NCBI RefSeq assembly: GCF_014196615.1
Contig: NZ_JACIDY010000008.1
Coordinates: 124,001 to 188,000, forward strand
Direction of reading: 5' to 3'
DNA length: 64,000 nt
Source: Novosphingobium fluoreni
Lineage (GTDB): Bacteria; Pseudomonadota; Alphaproteobacteria; Sphingomonadales; Sphingomonadaceae
In this document: positions 17,500 to 26,837 of the stretch, one piece after another
Layout: the number at the start of each line of letters is the position of its first letter
How positions within the stretch are numbered: position 1 is the first letter of the stretch
The notes under the pieces: generated by a model
Databases searched by the model: none
Seen by the model: the letters and a program-made list of their open reading frames with translations, nothing else
What the model was told of the DNA's origin: nothing
Program-made: the position numbers and the translations under genes

Positions 17500-19829
17500 T
17501 GCGGGATCTCGGGCGTCGGTGCTTCATCGGGCGGGGGATCGAGCGCGAGGATCTGGGCGAGGCCCAGTTCGGCCTTTTTCCGTTCGAGCTGCGTACCGAG
17601 CCAGAGGAGGCCTTCGCGAATATAGTGCGGCGGCCTCAGGTCTCTGGGGTTCTCGATCTCCAGCAAGTCCAGCGCAAACTCGGCTTTGTTTCCGCTCTTC
17701 AGCGCCTGCTTCATCGCCGTGCTGAGCGCGGCAAAATCGGCGCTGTCGGCGATTGCTCCCCGAAACTTCGCAATGAGCCCGGACCCGGGAAGGTCGGCGA
17801 ACAGGTCGAGATTACCGACCACGATGGCATCCTCGAGGGTATAGGCCAGCGCCTCGGTCGTCGCTCCCTTGAATTCGACCTCGACCGGGCACTGGTAGGC
17901 GATCCGAAGCTTGAAGCGCTCGGCATCATAGGCCTTTTCCTTCTCGGCCTCGGGCTTGTCGAGAAGAGCATCCAGCTCGCTGATCGCCGGCCACCAGTTG
18001 CGCAGAGTGTAGTTGCCGGACGTGTGCGCGGCCCCGCGCACGGGCGCTGCTGTGTTGCCATCGGCATCCTTGAAATCGATATCGGTGATCACCAGCGTAG
18101 TAAGCCCGATTTTCTCGATCAGGCTGCGCAGCTTGTGCGCGTGGCTGCCGCCGATTTCCAACCAAGTAATATAACTCTCTGACAGCTTCGCGAACTCGGC
18201 ATGGGAATTCACGAAACTGGGCACGAGGATGCGCTCCGCCGGTCCCTCGATCAAAACCGCGGCGTCAGCGAAAAACAGGTCGCAATGGGTGACCTTCAGA
18301 TAGCGCGTGACAAACCGCTTGGTATCCAGGTCGCCGCCGAACGCATTTTCCAGATTGATGACGCACGACGTTGGAATCGTCTTTTGCCCGCCGGGCAACC
18401 GGCGGAAATACCGAAGCGACTCGAAATTGCATTCATGCGCGATATGGCTCGAGTGCGTGCTCACCACCATCTGAGTCATGAAGTTCGGATTGGCGCGCAA
18501 CAGCTCGTGGTTGCGCAGGATCTTGTACGCCTGACGGATGAAAACCTGCTGCACCTGCGTGTGCAAATGCACCTCGGGTTCCTCGATCAGGACGAGGTGC
18601 AACGGGGCGATGATGTCGTCCTCGGCGGCCTTGTGCTGGGCCTTGCCGACCCGCATCCAACTGTCGCGGAACGCCATCAGCCTGAAGACCATCGAGATCA
18701 GGTTCTGGTAGCCGAGGCCGTTCGAGTCCTCGGGTAGAAACAGATCGACCGAATTGTCGCCGTCCTGCATCGGAACGACGAACTGCACCGCGGCATCATG
18801 ATTCAAGCCCTCGACCGGCCGGATGCGCGTCGAGATGCTGAGCTTAGGATCGGTGACCCCCGGATATCCGAGGGTGTCCATCTCGGTGAGCGGGCTTTTG
18901 AAGCCGTCGGTCAGCCGCAGGTTGAACGCCTTTTGGGCTTCCTCGATCGCCCTTAGCGCCAGAAGATCCTGAGCATCCGGATTCTCATACGGATCGAGAT
19001 GACGCGAGTAATATTGGCGCAGTTGCGCCGAGAGCCGCCGCGAGGTCGCGCTGCTCGCGCTCGTCTCGCCCTCCGCGCTCACCTGCTCGCCAGCATGCCC
19101 AAAACCACGTTGGGCGCTGATCTCGTGAATACGGATCAGGCCCTTGAAGGGGTCACCGTCGATGGGGTCGGCACCCGAGAGTTGCTGAGGCCGGGCCAGC
19201 CCATGTTCGGGTTCGACGCAGGCCGCCGGGTCGAGAACATAGGTTCTGACCCCGAAATAGGTCGAGACACGACGCTGCAGGAACTCGACCAGAGACTGGG
19301 GCCAGATCGCGACCTGGAAATTTTCCGGTGCTTCGCCCTTCTCCTGCGCGAGTGCCGCGCCGGCGGCTTGCAGCTTTCGCGCGTCGCTGCGGGCACTCAG
19401 ATAGTCTTTCTGAAGCTGCTCACCATCTTTCGGTTCATACCGTAACCTGACGCCTAGGCGTCCTCCCGCCCAATCCAGCGTCGGCAGGATTTTCTGGACA
19501 TAGTGTACCTCATGCTCCTCGACGTGGAGCCAGACATCCAGCGACGGCAGCACATCGTCCCAGGCTGGCGGCGGCAGCGGCGCTTCAGCGACATGCGCAT
19601 CTTCCCAGCTCTGGCCCATCGCGTTGATCGCCGGCCAGTGCGAAAGGGTGAAGTCGTTGAAGCAGAAGCTGGAGCGTTCCCAATCGACGAGGAAGTAGCG
19701 CAGCGCAGTGATGGCGGAGGTCTTGCCGCTGTTGTTCGCGCCGACGAACACCGTCTTCTCAGCCGACAGTCCGATTCGTGTCGAAATCAGCTTCCTGAAA
19801 TTGGCAACCTCAACGAAATCGATGCGCAT
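17496..19829 (-). CDS. OLD-family ATPase/TOPRIM nuclease, GajA-like
   Basis: A 777-aa class-2 OLD protein. The N-terminal ABC-type ATPase has Walker A GANNSGKT at 30-37, and Walker B LVLIEEPEVHLH followed by the H-loop VSTHSSHIAHE. The C-terminal TOPRIM nuclease has its Glu in AVLIEGPAERIL and the Asp pair in LVITDIDFKD. In Gabija, GajA nicks DNA when nucleotide levels fall during phage growth. This protein is about 200 residues longer than the best-studied GajA, the excess lying mostly around 95-300 in the ATPase insert and at the C-terminus, so it may be a distinct subfamily. First gene of a four-gene operon. Confidence 0.88.
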   Translation of the reverse strand: MRIDFVEVANFRKLISTRIGLSAEKTVFVGANNSGKTSAITALRYFLVDWERSSFCFNDFTLSHWPAINAMGQSWEDAHVAEAPLPPPAWDDVLPSLDVWLHVEEHEVHYVQKILPTLDWAGGRLGVRLRYEPKDGEQLQKDYLSARSDARKLQAAGAALAQEKGEAPENFQVAIWPQSLVEFLQRRVSTYFGVRTYVLDPAACVEPEHGLARPQQLSGADPIDGDPFKGLIRIHEISAQRGFGHAGEQVSAEGETSASSATSRRLSAQLRQYYSRHLDPYENPDAQDLLALRAIEEAQKAFNLRLTDGFKSPLTEMDTLGYPGVTDPKLSISTRIRPVEGLNHDAAVQFVVPMQDGDNSVDLFLPEDSNGLGYQNLISMVFRLMAFRDSWMRVGKAQHKAAEDDIIAPLHLVLIEEPEVHLHTQVQQVFIRQAYKILRNHELLRANPNFMTQMVVSTHSSHIAHECNFESLRYFRRLPGGQKTIPTSCVINLENAFGGDLDTKRFVTRYLKVTHCDLFFADAAVLIEGPAERILVPSFVNSHAEFAKLSESYITWLEIGGSHAHKLRSLIEKIGLTTLVITDIDFKDADGNTAAPVRGAAHTSGNYTLRNWWPAISELDALLDKPEAEKEKAYDAERFKLRIAYQCPVEVEFKGATTEALAYTLEDAIVVGNLDLFADLPGSGLIAKFRGAIADSADFAALSTAMKQALKSGNKAEFALDLLEIENPRDLRPPHYIREGLLWLGTQLERKKAELGLAQILALDPPPDEAPTPEIPQ

Positions 19830-20314
19830 ATGCCCCCCTCTCTCCAGGGAACATAGTCAAACGACTCCCCCACGCAACGGAGTGGATGGCTTAGGGCGGA
19901 TTATGGCGCGCTGGACGGATCGACGTTGAGCACATCGTAGCCCGCCTGCTCGCGACAAGCCAGACTCGTTCTACTGCGGCAGGATGGCGTCGATTATTTG
20001 CGCAGAAACAATTGAGGCCCTTGGGCTAGTTAGCCGGCCTTGCTCACATTGCGGCCCAGCCGAGCGGACGCCGGTAGTCGGCTCCGGACAAGAACTGCCG
20101 TTCGGCTCATTACCTGAGAACGACAGCTAAGTCCCACGAGCCGCCGACGGCAGTCGACCAACTCTTGCCGCTCACCGGCGCGCATCTGAATGACCTCTCC
20201 TGCCGAAACCCGCCATTACCATTCTACTGAGCGGCCGGGCGGCTGCGCGCCCATTCCCGCCGCTCAATGCTCCGAGGGTAGCGCCCGAAAGCAGATGTTA
20301 TGCAGTTTTGCGCC
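19830..20314. other. 485-base gap between the defence operon and the sulfite genes
   Basis: No coding frame recognised. On the minus strand its left end must hold the promoter of the OLD-first operon. It marks the change from defence to metabolic cargo. No tRNA or repeat was seen. Confidence 0.5.
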
Positions 20315-20791
20315 TCAACCGGTTCCTCCAGAAACATCCGGCGCGGTGCCGGGCGCAGTATCCTGAGCCTTTCCGGTCGGCGCCCCATCCTGCGCGACGC
20401 TCATTGCCGTCAGATAATCGACGATAGCCGGAATGTCCTTCTCCGCCACGGGAGCCTTGTAGACATCCTTCATCTTGGTGACCGTGGCCTTCCACTGGTC
20501 CGCTGAAAGCACGGGCTGGGTCATCGCCATGCTGGCCGAATGGCAGGACGTGCAGTTCGCATTGATGACATCGGCATGAGGGCCATCGGGATATTGCTGC
20601 TCATCAATAGGAAGATCGACAGTATCCGAGGTCAGGGTAAAGCCGTTCACGGAAATGCTACTGGGTGCAGGCCCTGTCGATTGGGGCTCGGGCGGCGGGG
20701 TGTAGCTGCCGGGAGGGCCCACCATCATGAGAGTGAAGACAGTGACGCCGACCAGTCCGGCGGCCAGCATGCCTGGGGTTGGCGGTTTCAT
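20315..20791 (-). CDS. sorB: Sulfite dehydrogenase cytochrome c subunit (SorB-like)
   Basis: A 158-aa monohaem cytochrome c. An N-terminal hydrophobic segment (about 8-26) exports or anchors it, and the haem site CTSCH lies near residue 80, followed by a likely Met ligand in MTQPVL or later in the small helical domain. It takes electrons from SorA and passes them to the respiratory chain in the periplasm. GGAG lies upstream of the ATG, and the gene begins 10 bases after sorA ends. Function is inferred from pairing with sorA. Confidence 0.88.
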   Translation of the reverse strand: MKPPTPGMLAAGLVGVTVFTLMMVGPPGSYTPPPEPQSTGPAPSSISVNGFTLTSDTVDLPIDEQQYPDGPHADVINANCTSCHSASMAMTQPVLSADQWKATVTKMKDVYKAPVAEKDIPAIVDYLTAMSVAQDGAPTGKAQDTAPGTAPDVSGGTG

Positions 20792-20801
20792 GCCGGGCTC
20801 C

Positions 20802-22052
20802 TTATGCCGTCACGATGGTGGTGGTTTCGATATTGCCGCGCATAAAACCGCCGGGGTTCCAGATCGGCGCCATTGGCTGTGCGACGCCTGCAGTGTTCCA
20901 GCAGCGCGACATGAGTGCAGTCTGTCCGGGGCCGGGCAAGGGAACCTGCGCGTCCCACCGCCGAAAACTGTATTTGCCATGATCCGGACCCAGCTTCGTC
21001 GCGAACCAATGGCGACCGCCGTCGGTGGACACATCGACCCGCGCTACGCCGCAGTCACCCCCCATGGCGATACCGCCGAGCGGGATCGAAGCCTCGTGTG
21101 CGATCCGCTGACCTTCGCCCAGACCGGTGACCCACGAACGCGGGATCATGCGGTTGATCGGAACGGTCGGGAAGTCCTTGGCGCCAGGCTTTACATTGGC
21201 GCCGGGCGTTGCCGGGATCTTGTAGGCTTTGGCCATCCAGTATTCATCGTCAGGCCCAGGCAGGACCTCGATGTCGTTCAGCATCTTGACCCAATAGGTG
21301 GAATACCAGCCCGGCACGATCAGCCGGATCGGAAAGCCGTTGAGAAGCGGCAACTGCGTCCCGTTCATGCCGAAGGCGATCATCACTTCCCCGTCGCGGG
21401 CATGGTCGATGTCGAGCGCCTTCTCGAAGTCAGGGGCGCCTGCAACCACGGGTTGGTCGAGCGCCCCGAAACGAACCTGGACGGCCCCCGCCTTCACCCC
21501 GGCCAGATCGAGCACATCGCGCAGGCGCACCCCGAGCCACTTTGCATTGCCCATCGCACCGTTGCCCCACTGCGCGCCGGGGACGCGGGGCTGGAACAGC
21601 CCGCGCGAATTGCCCGAGCACTGGTTCACCGCGGCCATCTCGACCCGTGGTAGGCGCATAAGCTGTTCGAGGCTGATCGCGATCGGCTTGTTGACATGAC
21701 CTCGCACGTTGAGACGGAAGGCATCGACGTCGATCGAGGTAGGGATGTCTGCCCAATGCCAGCGAACGAAGAACTGATCATTGGGGGTGAACACATCTCG
21801 GTCGAACACATCCATCGGCGTTTCCAGCAACGGCGGATGGACGCGCTGGAGGATCATGCTGCCCTTGCCAGGAAAAGCGCTCGTCATCGGGCGCTGCGCA
21901 TTGCCGCCGGGCAGATGCAAGTCGGTCAGACCCTGCGTGATGCCTTGCGCCAGAGCGGGCGCGGCAGCGATAGCTGCCCCGCCGAGAGCGGCATTCTGCA
22001 GGAAACGGCGGCGGCTTGTTTCGGCCGCGAGCTCGGCATCCAGTCTGTCCAT
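20802..22052 (-). CDS. sorA: Molybdenum sulfite dehydrogenase catalytic subunit (SorA-like)
   Basis: A 416-aa sulfite-oxidase-family enzyme that oxidises sulfite to sulfate in the periplasm. It starts with a twin-arginine signal (SRRRFLQ, residues 13-19), needed because the molybdenum cofactor is inserted before export. The molybdenum-ligand cysteine is C145 in VNQCSGNSR, and the C-terminal dimerisation domain includes GVARVDVSTDGG. It lies 10 bases before sorB and 85 after the exporter gene; all are on one strand behind a LysR gene. Confidence 0.93.
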   Translation of the reverse strand: MDRLDAELAAETSRRRFLQNAALGGAAIAAAPALAQGITQGLTDLHLPGGNAQRPMTSAFPGKGSMILQRVHPPLLETPMDVFDRDVFTPNDQFFVRWHWADIPTSIDVDAFRLNVRGHVNKPIAISLEQLMRLPRVEMAAVNQCSGNSRGLFQPRVPGAQWGNGAMGNAKWLGVRLRDVLDLAGVKAGAVQVRFGALDQPVVAGAPDFEKALDIDHARDGEVMIAFGMNGTQLPLLNGFPIRLIVPGWYSTYWVKMLNDIEVLPGPDDEYWMAKAYKIPATPGANVKPGAKDFPTVPINRMIPRSWVTGLGEGQRIAHEASIPLGGIAMGGDCGVARVDVSTDGGRHWFATKLGPDHGKYSFRRWDAQVPLPGPGQTALMSRCWNTAGVAQPMAPIWNPGGFMRGNIETTTIVTA

Positions 22053-22137
22053 GGTCGTATCCTCTCGGGCAAAATGGTGGCGGGTGCTGCTGTGAGAAGC
22101 AAGCGATCAGAACGCTGTGACTGATCGCAATGCCCGA

Positions 22138-23292
22138 TCAGTTTGTGGCGGCGATACAGGGCGATACGAACAGATTGCCGCGCCATCCGCCAATCAGGGT
22201 CTTGGCGGCGACCACCATCCACATCAGGGCGAGCGCCAGGGTCAGAACGGCGCCGACGATACCGAAGAAGGCAAGGTGCAGGGTCGTGCCAAGACGAAAG
22301 GTTGCGACGGTGAAGACGCCTAGCGGGAAGGTGTAGCCCCACCAGCCGAGGTTGAACGGGATACCCGCCCGCCAGTAGCGCCAGGTGATGAGCGAGGCGA
22401 GTGCCAGCCACCAGAGGCCAAACCCCCAGAGCAACAGGCCGGCGATTGTGCCGATACCCTGAGCGACAGCGCCGACATCTGCCAGCCCATGCGCAGCCAT
22501 GATCGCAGGGGCATCGCCGCCCAGAACCAGCATGCCCAGCGCGCCGGTGCCGATAGGGCCAAGTGCTAGCCAGCTTGATGCGGCCATGCCCTCATGCGGC
22601 TGCTTGTGCAGAGCCATGCGCAGGATCAGCAGCGCCAGGATGCTGAAAGCTACCGGGACCGAATAGGCCCACAGGATATAGGACGTGACGAGCATCCCGA
22701 ACTGCGCGCTGCCTTGCGCCAGATGCGGCGCCAGCAGTCCTCCGCTGGCAGCCGTCACTTCTGCCGCCACGACTGGCAGCAGCCACACCGCCGTCATACC
22801 GTCGAGCGAATGCTGGTGGCGCGTGAACATGAAATAGGGGATCAGCACACCGCAGCTCACCGCCATGGCGGCGTCGATCCACCACAAGACCGTGGCGACA
22901 GGCACGATGCCCTCGCCAAACCGCGCGATACCGAATGCGAGGCAGCCGTTGATGATCGTGGCGAGGCCCATGGGGATCGTGCCGATGAACATCGATACGG
23001 TATTGTGCCCGAAGATGCGCCGCGCTTCGTGGCCGAACAGGATCCAGCGGGCGGTATAGAGCGCGGTGAAAAGGCTAAAGAGCCCGATGTTGAAGAACCA
23101 CAGCACTTCTCCCACCGGCTTGAGCGAAGCGCCGATGCCCGGCACCTGCGGCAGTGCCAGCGCGAGGATGCCGGTGCCCATGGTGGCCGCAAACCAGTTG
23201 GGCGTGAACTGGCGGATCATCTCGCGCGGGTGATCGAGCCGGCTGAGTGGGCGCATCCCTTCGAGGATGGGCTTGATATCCGCGGTCATCAT
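22138..23292 (-). CDS. TDT-family (TehA/SLAC1/Ssu1-type) exporter, probably sulfite
   Basis: A 384-aa integral membrane protein with about ten transmembrane segments. The opening FTPNWFAATMGTGILALALPQ is the family signature. TDT proteins carry dicarboxylates, tellurite or, as in yeast Ssu1, sulfite. Location between sorA and a LysR regulator, overlapping the latter by four bases, makes sulfite export the best guess. It would act beside SorAB in detoxification. Confidence 0.85.
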   Translation of the reverse strand: MMTADIKPILEGMRPLSRLDHPREMIRQFTPNWFAATMGTGILALALPQVPGIGASLKPVGEVLWFFNIGLFSLFTALYTARWILFGHEARRIFGHNTVSMFIGTIPMGLATIINGCLAFGIARFGEGIVPVATVLWWIDAAMAVSCGVLIPYFMFTRHQHSLDGMTAVWLLPVVAAEVTAASGGLLAPHLAQGSAQFGMLVTSYILWAYSVPVAFSILALLILRMALHKQPHEGMAASSWLALGPIGTGALGMLVLGGDAPAIMAAHGLADVGAVAQGIGTIAGLLLWGFGLWWLALASLITWRYWRAGIPFNLGWWGYTFPLGVFTVATFRLGTTLHLAFFGIVGAVLTLALALMWMVVAAKTLIGGWRGNLFVSPCIAATN

Positions 23293-24158
23293 CCAAACTC
23301 CTTGACCAGTTCGGTCAGCGCGTCGGCCGCCCGAGTGCGATACCGCTCCTTGTGGCGTAACGCTTCAAATGGACGGGCAGGCATCGCGAGCGGCAATTCG
23401 TGAAGATGCCCCGCTGCAAGCGCGCGGCGCACCACCAGTTCGGACAGGACCGCGACGCCCGCGCGGGCCTCGACAGCAGAACGAACCGCTTCGTTGGACG
23501 GCAGCGTCATGGCGATGTTGAGGCCTGCCGGATCGATGCCTCGCTGTCGCAGGATGTCCTCGAAACTCGATCGTGTGCCGGATCCGTGCTCCCGCACAAT
23601 CCAGTTGGCGCCGCGCACCCAGTCCTCGTCGATGGTATCAACAGCCTGCCCCGAGATCAGCAGCATCCGGTCCTCGCCGACTTTCCAGTGGGCGAGTGCG
23701 GGCTGGTCGATCGAACCTTCGACAAACCCCAGTTCCGCGCGGCCATCCAGTACCCGCGCTGCCGCACCTTCGGTGTTGTCGATTGCCAATTCGACGCGGA
23801 TCGCGGGGTGCCGGCTGTGAAATTGGGCTAGGCGTGAAGGCAACCAGTAGCTGGCTATGGTCTGGCTGGCGACAAGGCGAAGGGTTCCGCGCTTCAGACC
23901 ACCGAACTCGGCAAGCGTCAGCTCCGCCGTTGCGGCGCGGCCAAGGACGGCGCGTGCTTCGTCGAGGAACATGCGACCCGCCTCGGTCAGTTCAATGCCG
24001 CGGCCTACGCGGTTGAATAGCGGAACGTCGTGCCTGGCTTCCAGCGTGGCAATCGCGGCGCTGGCGGCCGACTGGGTCACGCCCAGTGCCTCTGCAGCCC
24101 GCGTCATATGTTCGCGTTCGGCAACGCCTACGAAGATGCGTAATTGTTCAAGGGTCAT
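23289..24158 (-). CDS. LysR-family regulator of the sulfite genes
   Basis: A 289-aa LysR-type regulator. The winged helix-turn-helix occupies residues 1-60 (TRAAEALGVTQSAASAAIATLE) and the effector domain about 90-289 (GTLRLVASQTIASYWLP). It resembles the CbbR/YeiE branch; YeiE is known to respond to sulfite in enterobacteria. It is cotranscribed with the exporter (four-base overlap) rather than divergent, so it probably regulates its own operon. Confidence 0.88.
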   Translation of the reverse strand: MTLEQLRIFVGVAEREHMTRAAEALGVTQSAASAAIATLEARHDVPLFNRVGRGIELTEAGRMFLDEARAVLGRAATAELTLAEFGGLKRGTLRLVASQTIASYWLPSRLAQFHSRHPAIRVELAIDNTEGAAARVLDGRAELGFVEGSIDQPALAHWKVGEDRMLLISGQAVDTIDEDWVRGANWIVREHGSGTRSSFEDILRQRGIDPAGLNIAMTLPSNEAVRSAVEARAGVAVLSELVVRRALAAGHLHELPLAMPARPFEALRHKERYRTRAADALTELVKEFG

Positions 24159-24241
24159 GGTGATCTCCTGTCACCATCGATACCGCAGCCCGATCAATCA
24201 CTCCAACGCATTGATTGTATCATTCCAATCATAATGGAAGA

Positions 24242-24838
24242 TCATTCGATCAGGACGTTCTTGGCGGCCGCCAGCGCGCTCGCGATCCGTTGGCCGACAT
24301 CAGGACTGGTGCAGACATTGGCCGGACTGGGGTGGGGCATAGTGATGATCGATACGTCGGGCCGTGCCTCTTTGATAAGCGCCTCCGCGCCCGCAGCCAC
24401 CCGTCCCGCCAATATGCAGACCCGCACGCCCGGCAGTTTCGCAAGCAGGCCGTGAAGCGTTGCGATGCCTTCGGCAATCTCGGCGCGGCGCAGCGCGCGA
24501 TTGCGGGCCCCGGGAGAGTGGACGATCCAGGGCACGCAGTTCCACTGAACGATGTCGTTTCGGTCAATGTCTGCTGCCTCAAGGTAGCGGCGAAGGTTCC
24601 GGGCAGTGCCTGACGGATTGTCCCGCGACACGAAGCGGGTGCGCTCAGGCCCGGGCCCCGGCGTTTCGAGAAGCAGGAGAAGGCGCGCAGCTATGCCGGC
24701 ATCGAACGGGTCGAAATGCGGCACCGGGTGTCCTGCGCCAACGAGCCCCTCACGCCATATCTCCAGCGGTGCGATGTGCGGCTCACCAAGTGCTGCGCTG
24801 CGTTCGGCGATCAACGCGGGATCATCCAGCCAGACCAT
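24242..24838 (-). CDS. Uracil-DNA-glycosylase-superfamily protein
   Basis: A 198-aa protein with the UDG-like fold pattern: LLLLETPGPGPE near residue 55, NCVPW near 100 and the HPSPAN loop near 169, which corresponds to the minor-groove/leucine loop of UDGs. The first motif lacks the usual GQDPY-type catalytic Asp, so activity on uracil is uncertain. It lies 84 bases upstream of the LysR gene on the same strand. No link to sulfite is evident. Confidence 0.78.
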   Translation of the reverse strand: MVWLDDPALIAERSAALGEPHIAPLEIWREGLVGAGHPVPHFDPFDAGIAARLLLLLETPGPGPERTRFVSRDNPSGTARNLRRYLEAADIDRNDIVQWNCVPWIVHSPGARNRALRRAEIAEGIATLHGLLAKLPGVRVCILAGRVAAGAEALIKEARPDVSIITMPHPSPANVCTSPDVGQRIASALAAAKNVLIE

Positions 24839-25020
24839 TGATCGTCAAATCCTATTGAAACTACAAAAACCATCGGTTGGATCGATGGCCCGTGTTGCGC
24901 CATGTGTTCGACAGGCAACGCATGCGTTGACGCGCCTGCTCCTCAGCAACTCGCATTTTTTCCGTTGCACGCTGCGACGATGACACTCGCGTCCGCTGTG
25001 GGCGTTATCGCCGGAACGCC

Positions 25021-25404
25021 ATGACGAAAGGGCTTCACTTGAAACTGCTATGGGGATTGGCCGGCCTTTGCACGGCAACAGCATCGGCGGCCGCACTGGC
25101 GGCATCGCCTGATGGCTTTGCAAGCCAAATGGCAGCCTCCATGCAGCGCATGCACCATGCGATGATGATTGCGCCAACCGGCGATCCGGACCGCGACTTC
25201 GCGGCAATGATGATTCCCCATCACCAGGGCGCGATCGAGATGGCGGAGGCGGAACTCAGGTACGGAAAAGACGAACGCCTGCGCCGTCTGGCTCAGGGCA
25301 TCATCGTCGAGCAGCGGCAGGAGATCGCCGTCATGCAGGACATACTCGCCGGTAAGACCGGCCCCGCTGCCGGCGCGCACCATCACATGGGAGACGACAA
25401 ATGA
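25021..25404 (+). CDS. DUF305 periplasmic protein, possible copper/metal binder
   Basis: A 127-aa exported protein with a signal peptide to about residue 28 (cleavage near ALAAS). The DUF305 core is visible as DRDFAAMMIPHHQGAIEMAEAEL. It is rich in His and Met (MQRMHHAMM, HHHM at the tail), as in CopM-type copper-binding relatives. Start: ATG at 25021. It overlaps the YncE-like gene by four bases and so opens a three-gene operon. Confidence 0.88.
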   Translation: MTKGLHLKLLWGLAGLCTATASAAALAASPDGFASQMAASMQRMHHAMMIAPTGDPDRDFAAMMIPHHQGAIEMAEAELRYGKDERLRRLAQGIIVEQRQEIAVMQDILAGKTGPAAGAHHHMGDDK

Positions 25405-26837
25405 AGAAGACGCTGAGCATCGCGTCGCGCACCTTGCCTATAGCGGCTGCACTGGTCGCATTCCCGGCAACTGCGCAGCAGGTCCCCAATGCCCAGCCTG
25501 ACAGAGCAGTCAGTGCGCAGGACCGTTTCTACACCTCGGACCAGTTTTCCAACACGGTATCGGTCATCGATCCGTCGACGAACACGCTGCTGGGTGTCAT
25601 CAAGCTCGGTGATCCCACGCCTGCAAATCTCAGCCCGCTCTATAGGGGCCAGCTTCTGGTGCATGGCATGGGCTTCTCGCCCGATCGCCGGACCCTGGCG
25701 GTCGTATCGATCGGGTCCAACTCGGTCAGCTTCATCGATACCGCGACCAATGCCGTGAAGCACACCGCCTATGTCGGGCGCTCGCCGCACGAAGCATTTT
25801 TCCGGCCCGACGGCCGTGAAGTCTGGGTGAGCGTGCGCGGCGAGGATTATATCGCCGTGCTCGACGGGACCACCTTCAAGGAAACGGGCCGTATCGCCGT
25901 GCCCAACGGGCCGGGCATGACGATCTTCTCGCCCGATGGGAAATACGGCTACGTCTGTTCCAGCTTCTCGCCGGAAACCGTCGTCATCAACACCAGGTCA
26001 AAGCGCATCGTTGGCCGTGTGAAGCAGGACAGCCCGTTCTGCCCGGACATCGCCGCCACGCCTGACGGCAAGCAGGTATGGCTGACGCTCAAGGACGTCG
26101 GCAAGGTCATGGTCTTCGATGCCAAGCCGCCCTTTGCCGTGCGGAAGACAATCGACACCGGGCCGATCACCAACCACGTCAACATCGCCAGGACACCCAA
26201 AGGCCAGTTCGCCTATGTCACGGTCGGCACGCAGAGTATCGTCAAGGTCTTGCGCACCGACGACTTTTCGGAAATTGCCTCGGTGCCGGTCGGCGCCCTG
26301 CCGCACGGCCTTTGGCCGTCAGGCGACGGCAGCCGGATGTATGTCGGGCTGGAAAATGACGATGCGGTCGCCGTCATCGATACGGCCACGAACAAGGTCA
26401 TTGCCACGATCCCGATCGGACAGGGCCCGCAAGGCGTCGCCTATGTTCCCGGCGCCGTGCCATCAGGGCAAGGCCTCGACAACCTCGTGCCGCTCGCCAA
26501 GGCGCAGGGCAAAGTGCAGGTCGTGCTGGAAGGTCAGGGACAGAGCCAGGTGTCGCTGTTCGATCAGGGCCAGGTGCAGATCCTGCAGGCCGCGGTCGCC
26601 GGACTGGCGCCCAAGCAGACCTTTACGCTGGGTCTGGCGGCGCGTCAGGATGGTACCGGTACGGTCGAGCCGCTGGCCAAGTTCATGACCAATCCGGCAG
26701 GCGCGGCGATCGTCAATGCGGTTGGCCCGATCCGGCAGATCGTCAAGGACGCCGCGCCTGCAGAGCGCCGCTTCCTCGTAATCCGTTCCGGCGCGCCGGA
26801 TGAGGCAGGCGCGGTGGTCCAGCGGCAGAAGCCGTGA
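25401..26837 (+). CDS. Exported YncE-like beta-propeller protein
   Basis: A 478-aa secreted protein: signal peptide to about residue 26 (ATAQQ), then at least six 40-residue propeller repeats with the typical NTVSVIDPSTNTLLG, AVIDTATNKVIATIPIGQGPQG phrases. Family members are surface or periplasmic seven-bladed propellers often seen with copper or other redox genes. The last 120 residues (after the propeller) are not recognised. Coupled to the DUF305 gene upstream and, by a GTGA overlap, to DedA downstream. Confidence 0.85.
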   Translation: MKKTLSIASRTLPIAAALVAFPATAQQVPNAQPDRAVSAQDRFYTSDQFSNTVSVIDPSTNTLLGVIKLGDPTPANLSPLYRGQLLVHGMGFSPDRRTLAVVSIGSNSVSFIDTATNAVKHTAYVGRSPHEAFFRPDGREVWVSVRGEDYIAVLDGTTFKETGRIAVPNGPGMTIFSPDGKYGYVCSSFSPETVVINTRSKRIVGRVKQDSPFCPDIAATPDGKQVWLTLKDVGKVMVFDAKPPFAVRKTIDTGPITNHVNIARTPKGQFAYVTVGTQSIVKVLRTDDFSEIASVPVGALPHGLWPSGDGSRMYVGLENDDAVAVIDTATNKVIATIPIGQGPQGVAYVPGAVPSGQGLDNLVPLAKAQGKVQVVLEGQGQSQVSLFDQGQVQILQAAVAGLAPKQTFTLGLAARQDGTGTVEPLAKFMTNPAGAAIVNAVGPIRQIVKDAAPAERRFLVIRSGAPDEAGAVVQRQKP

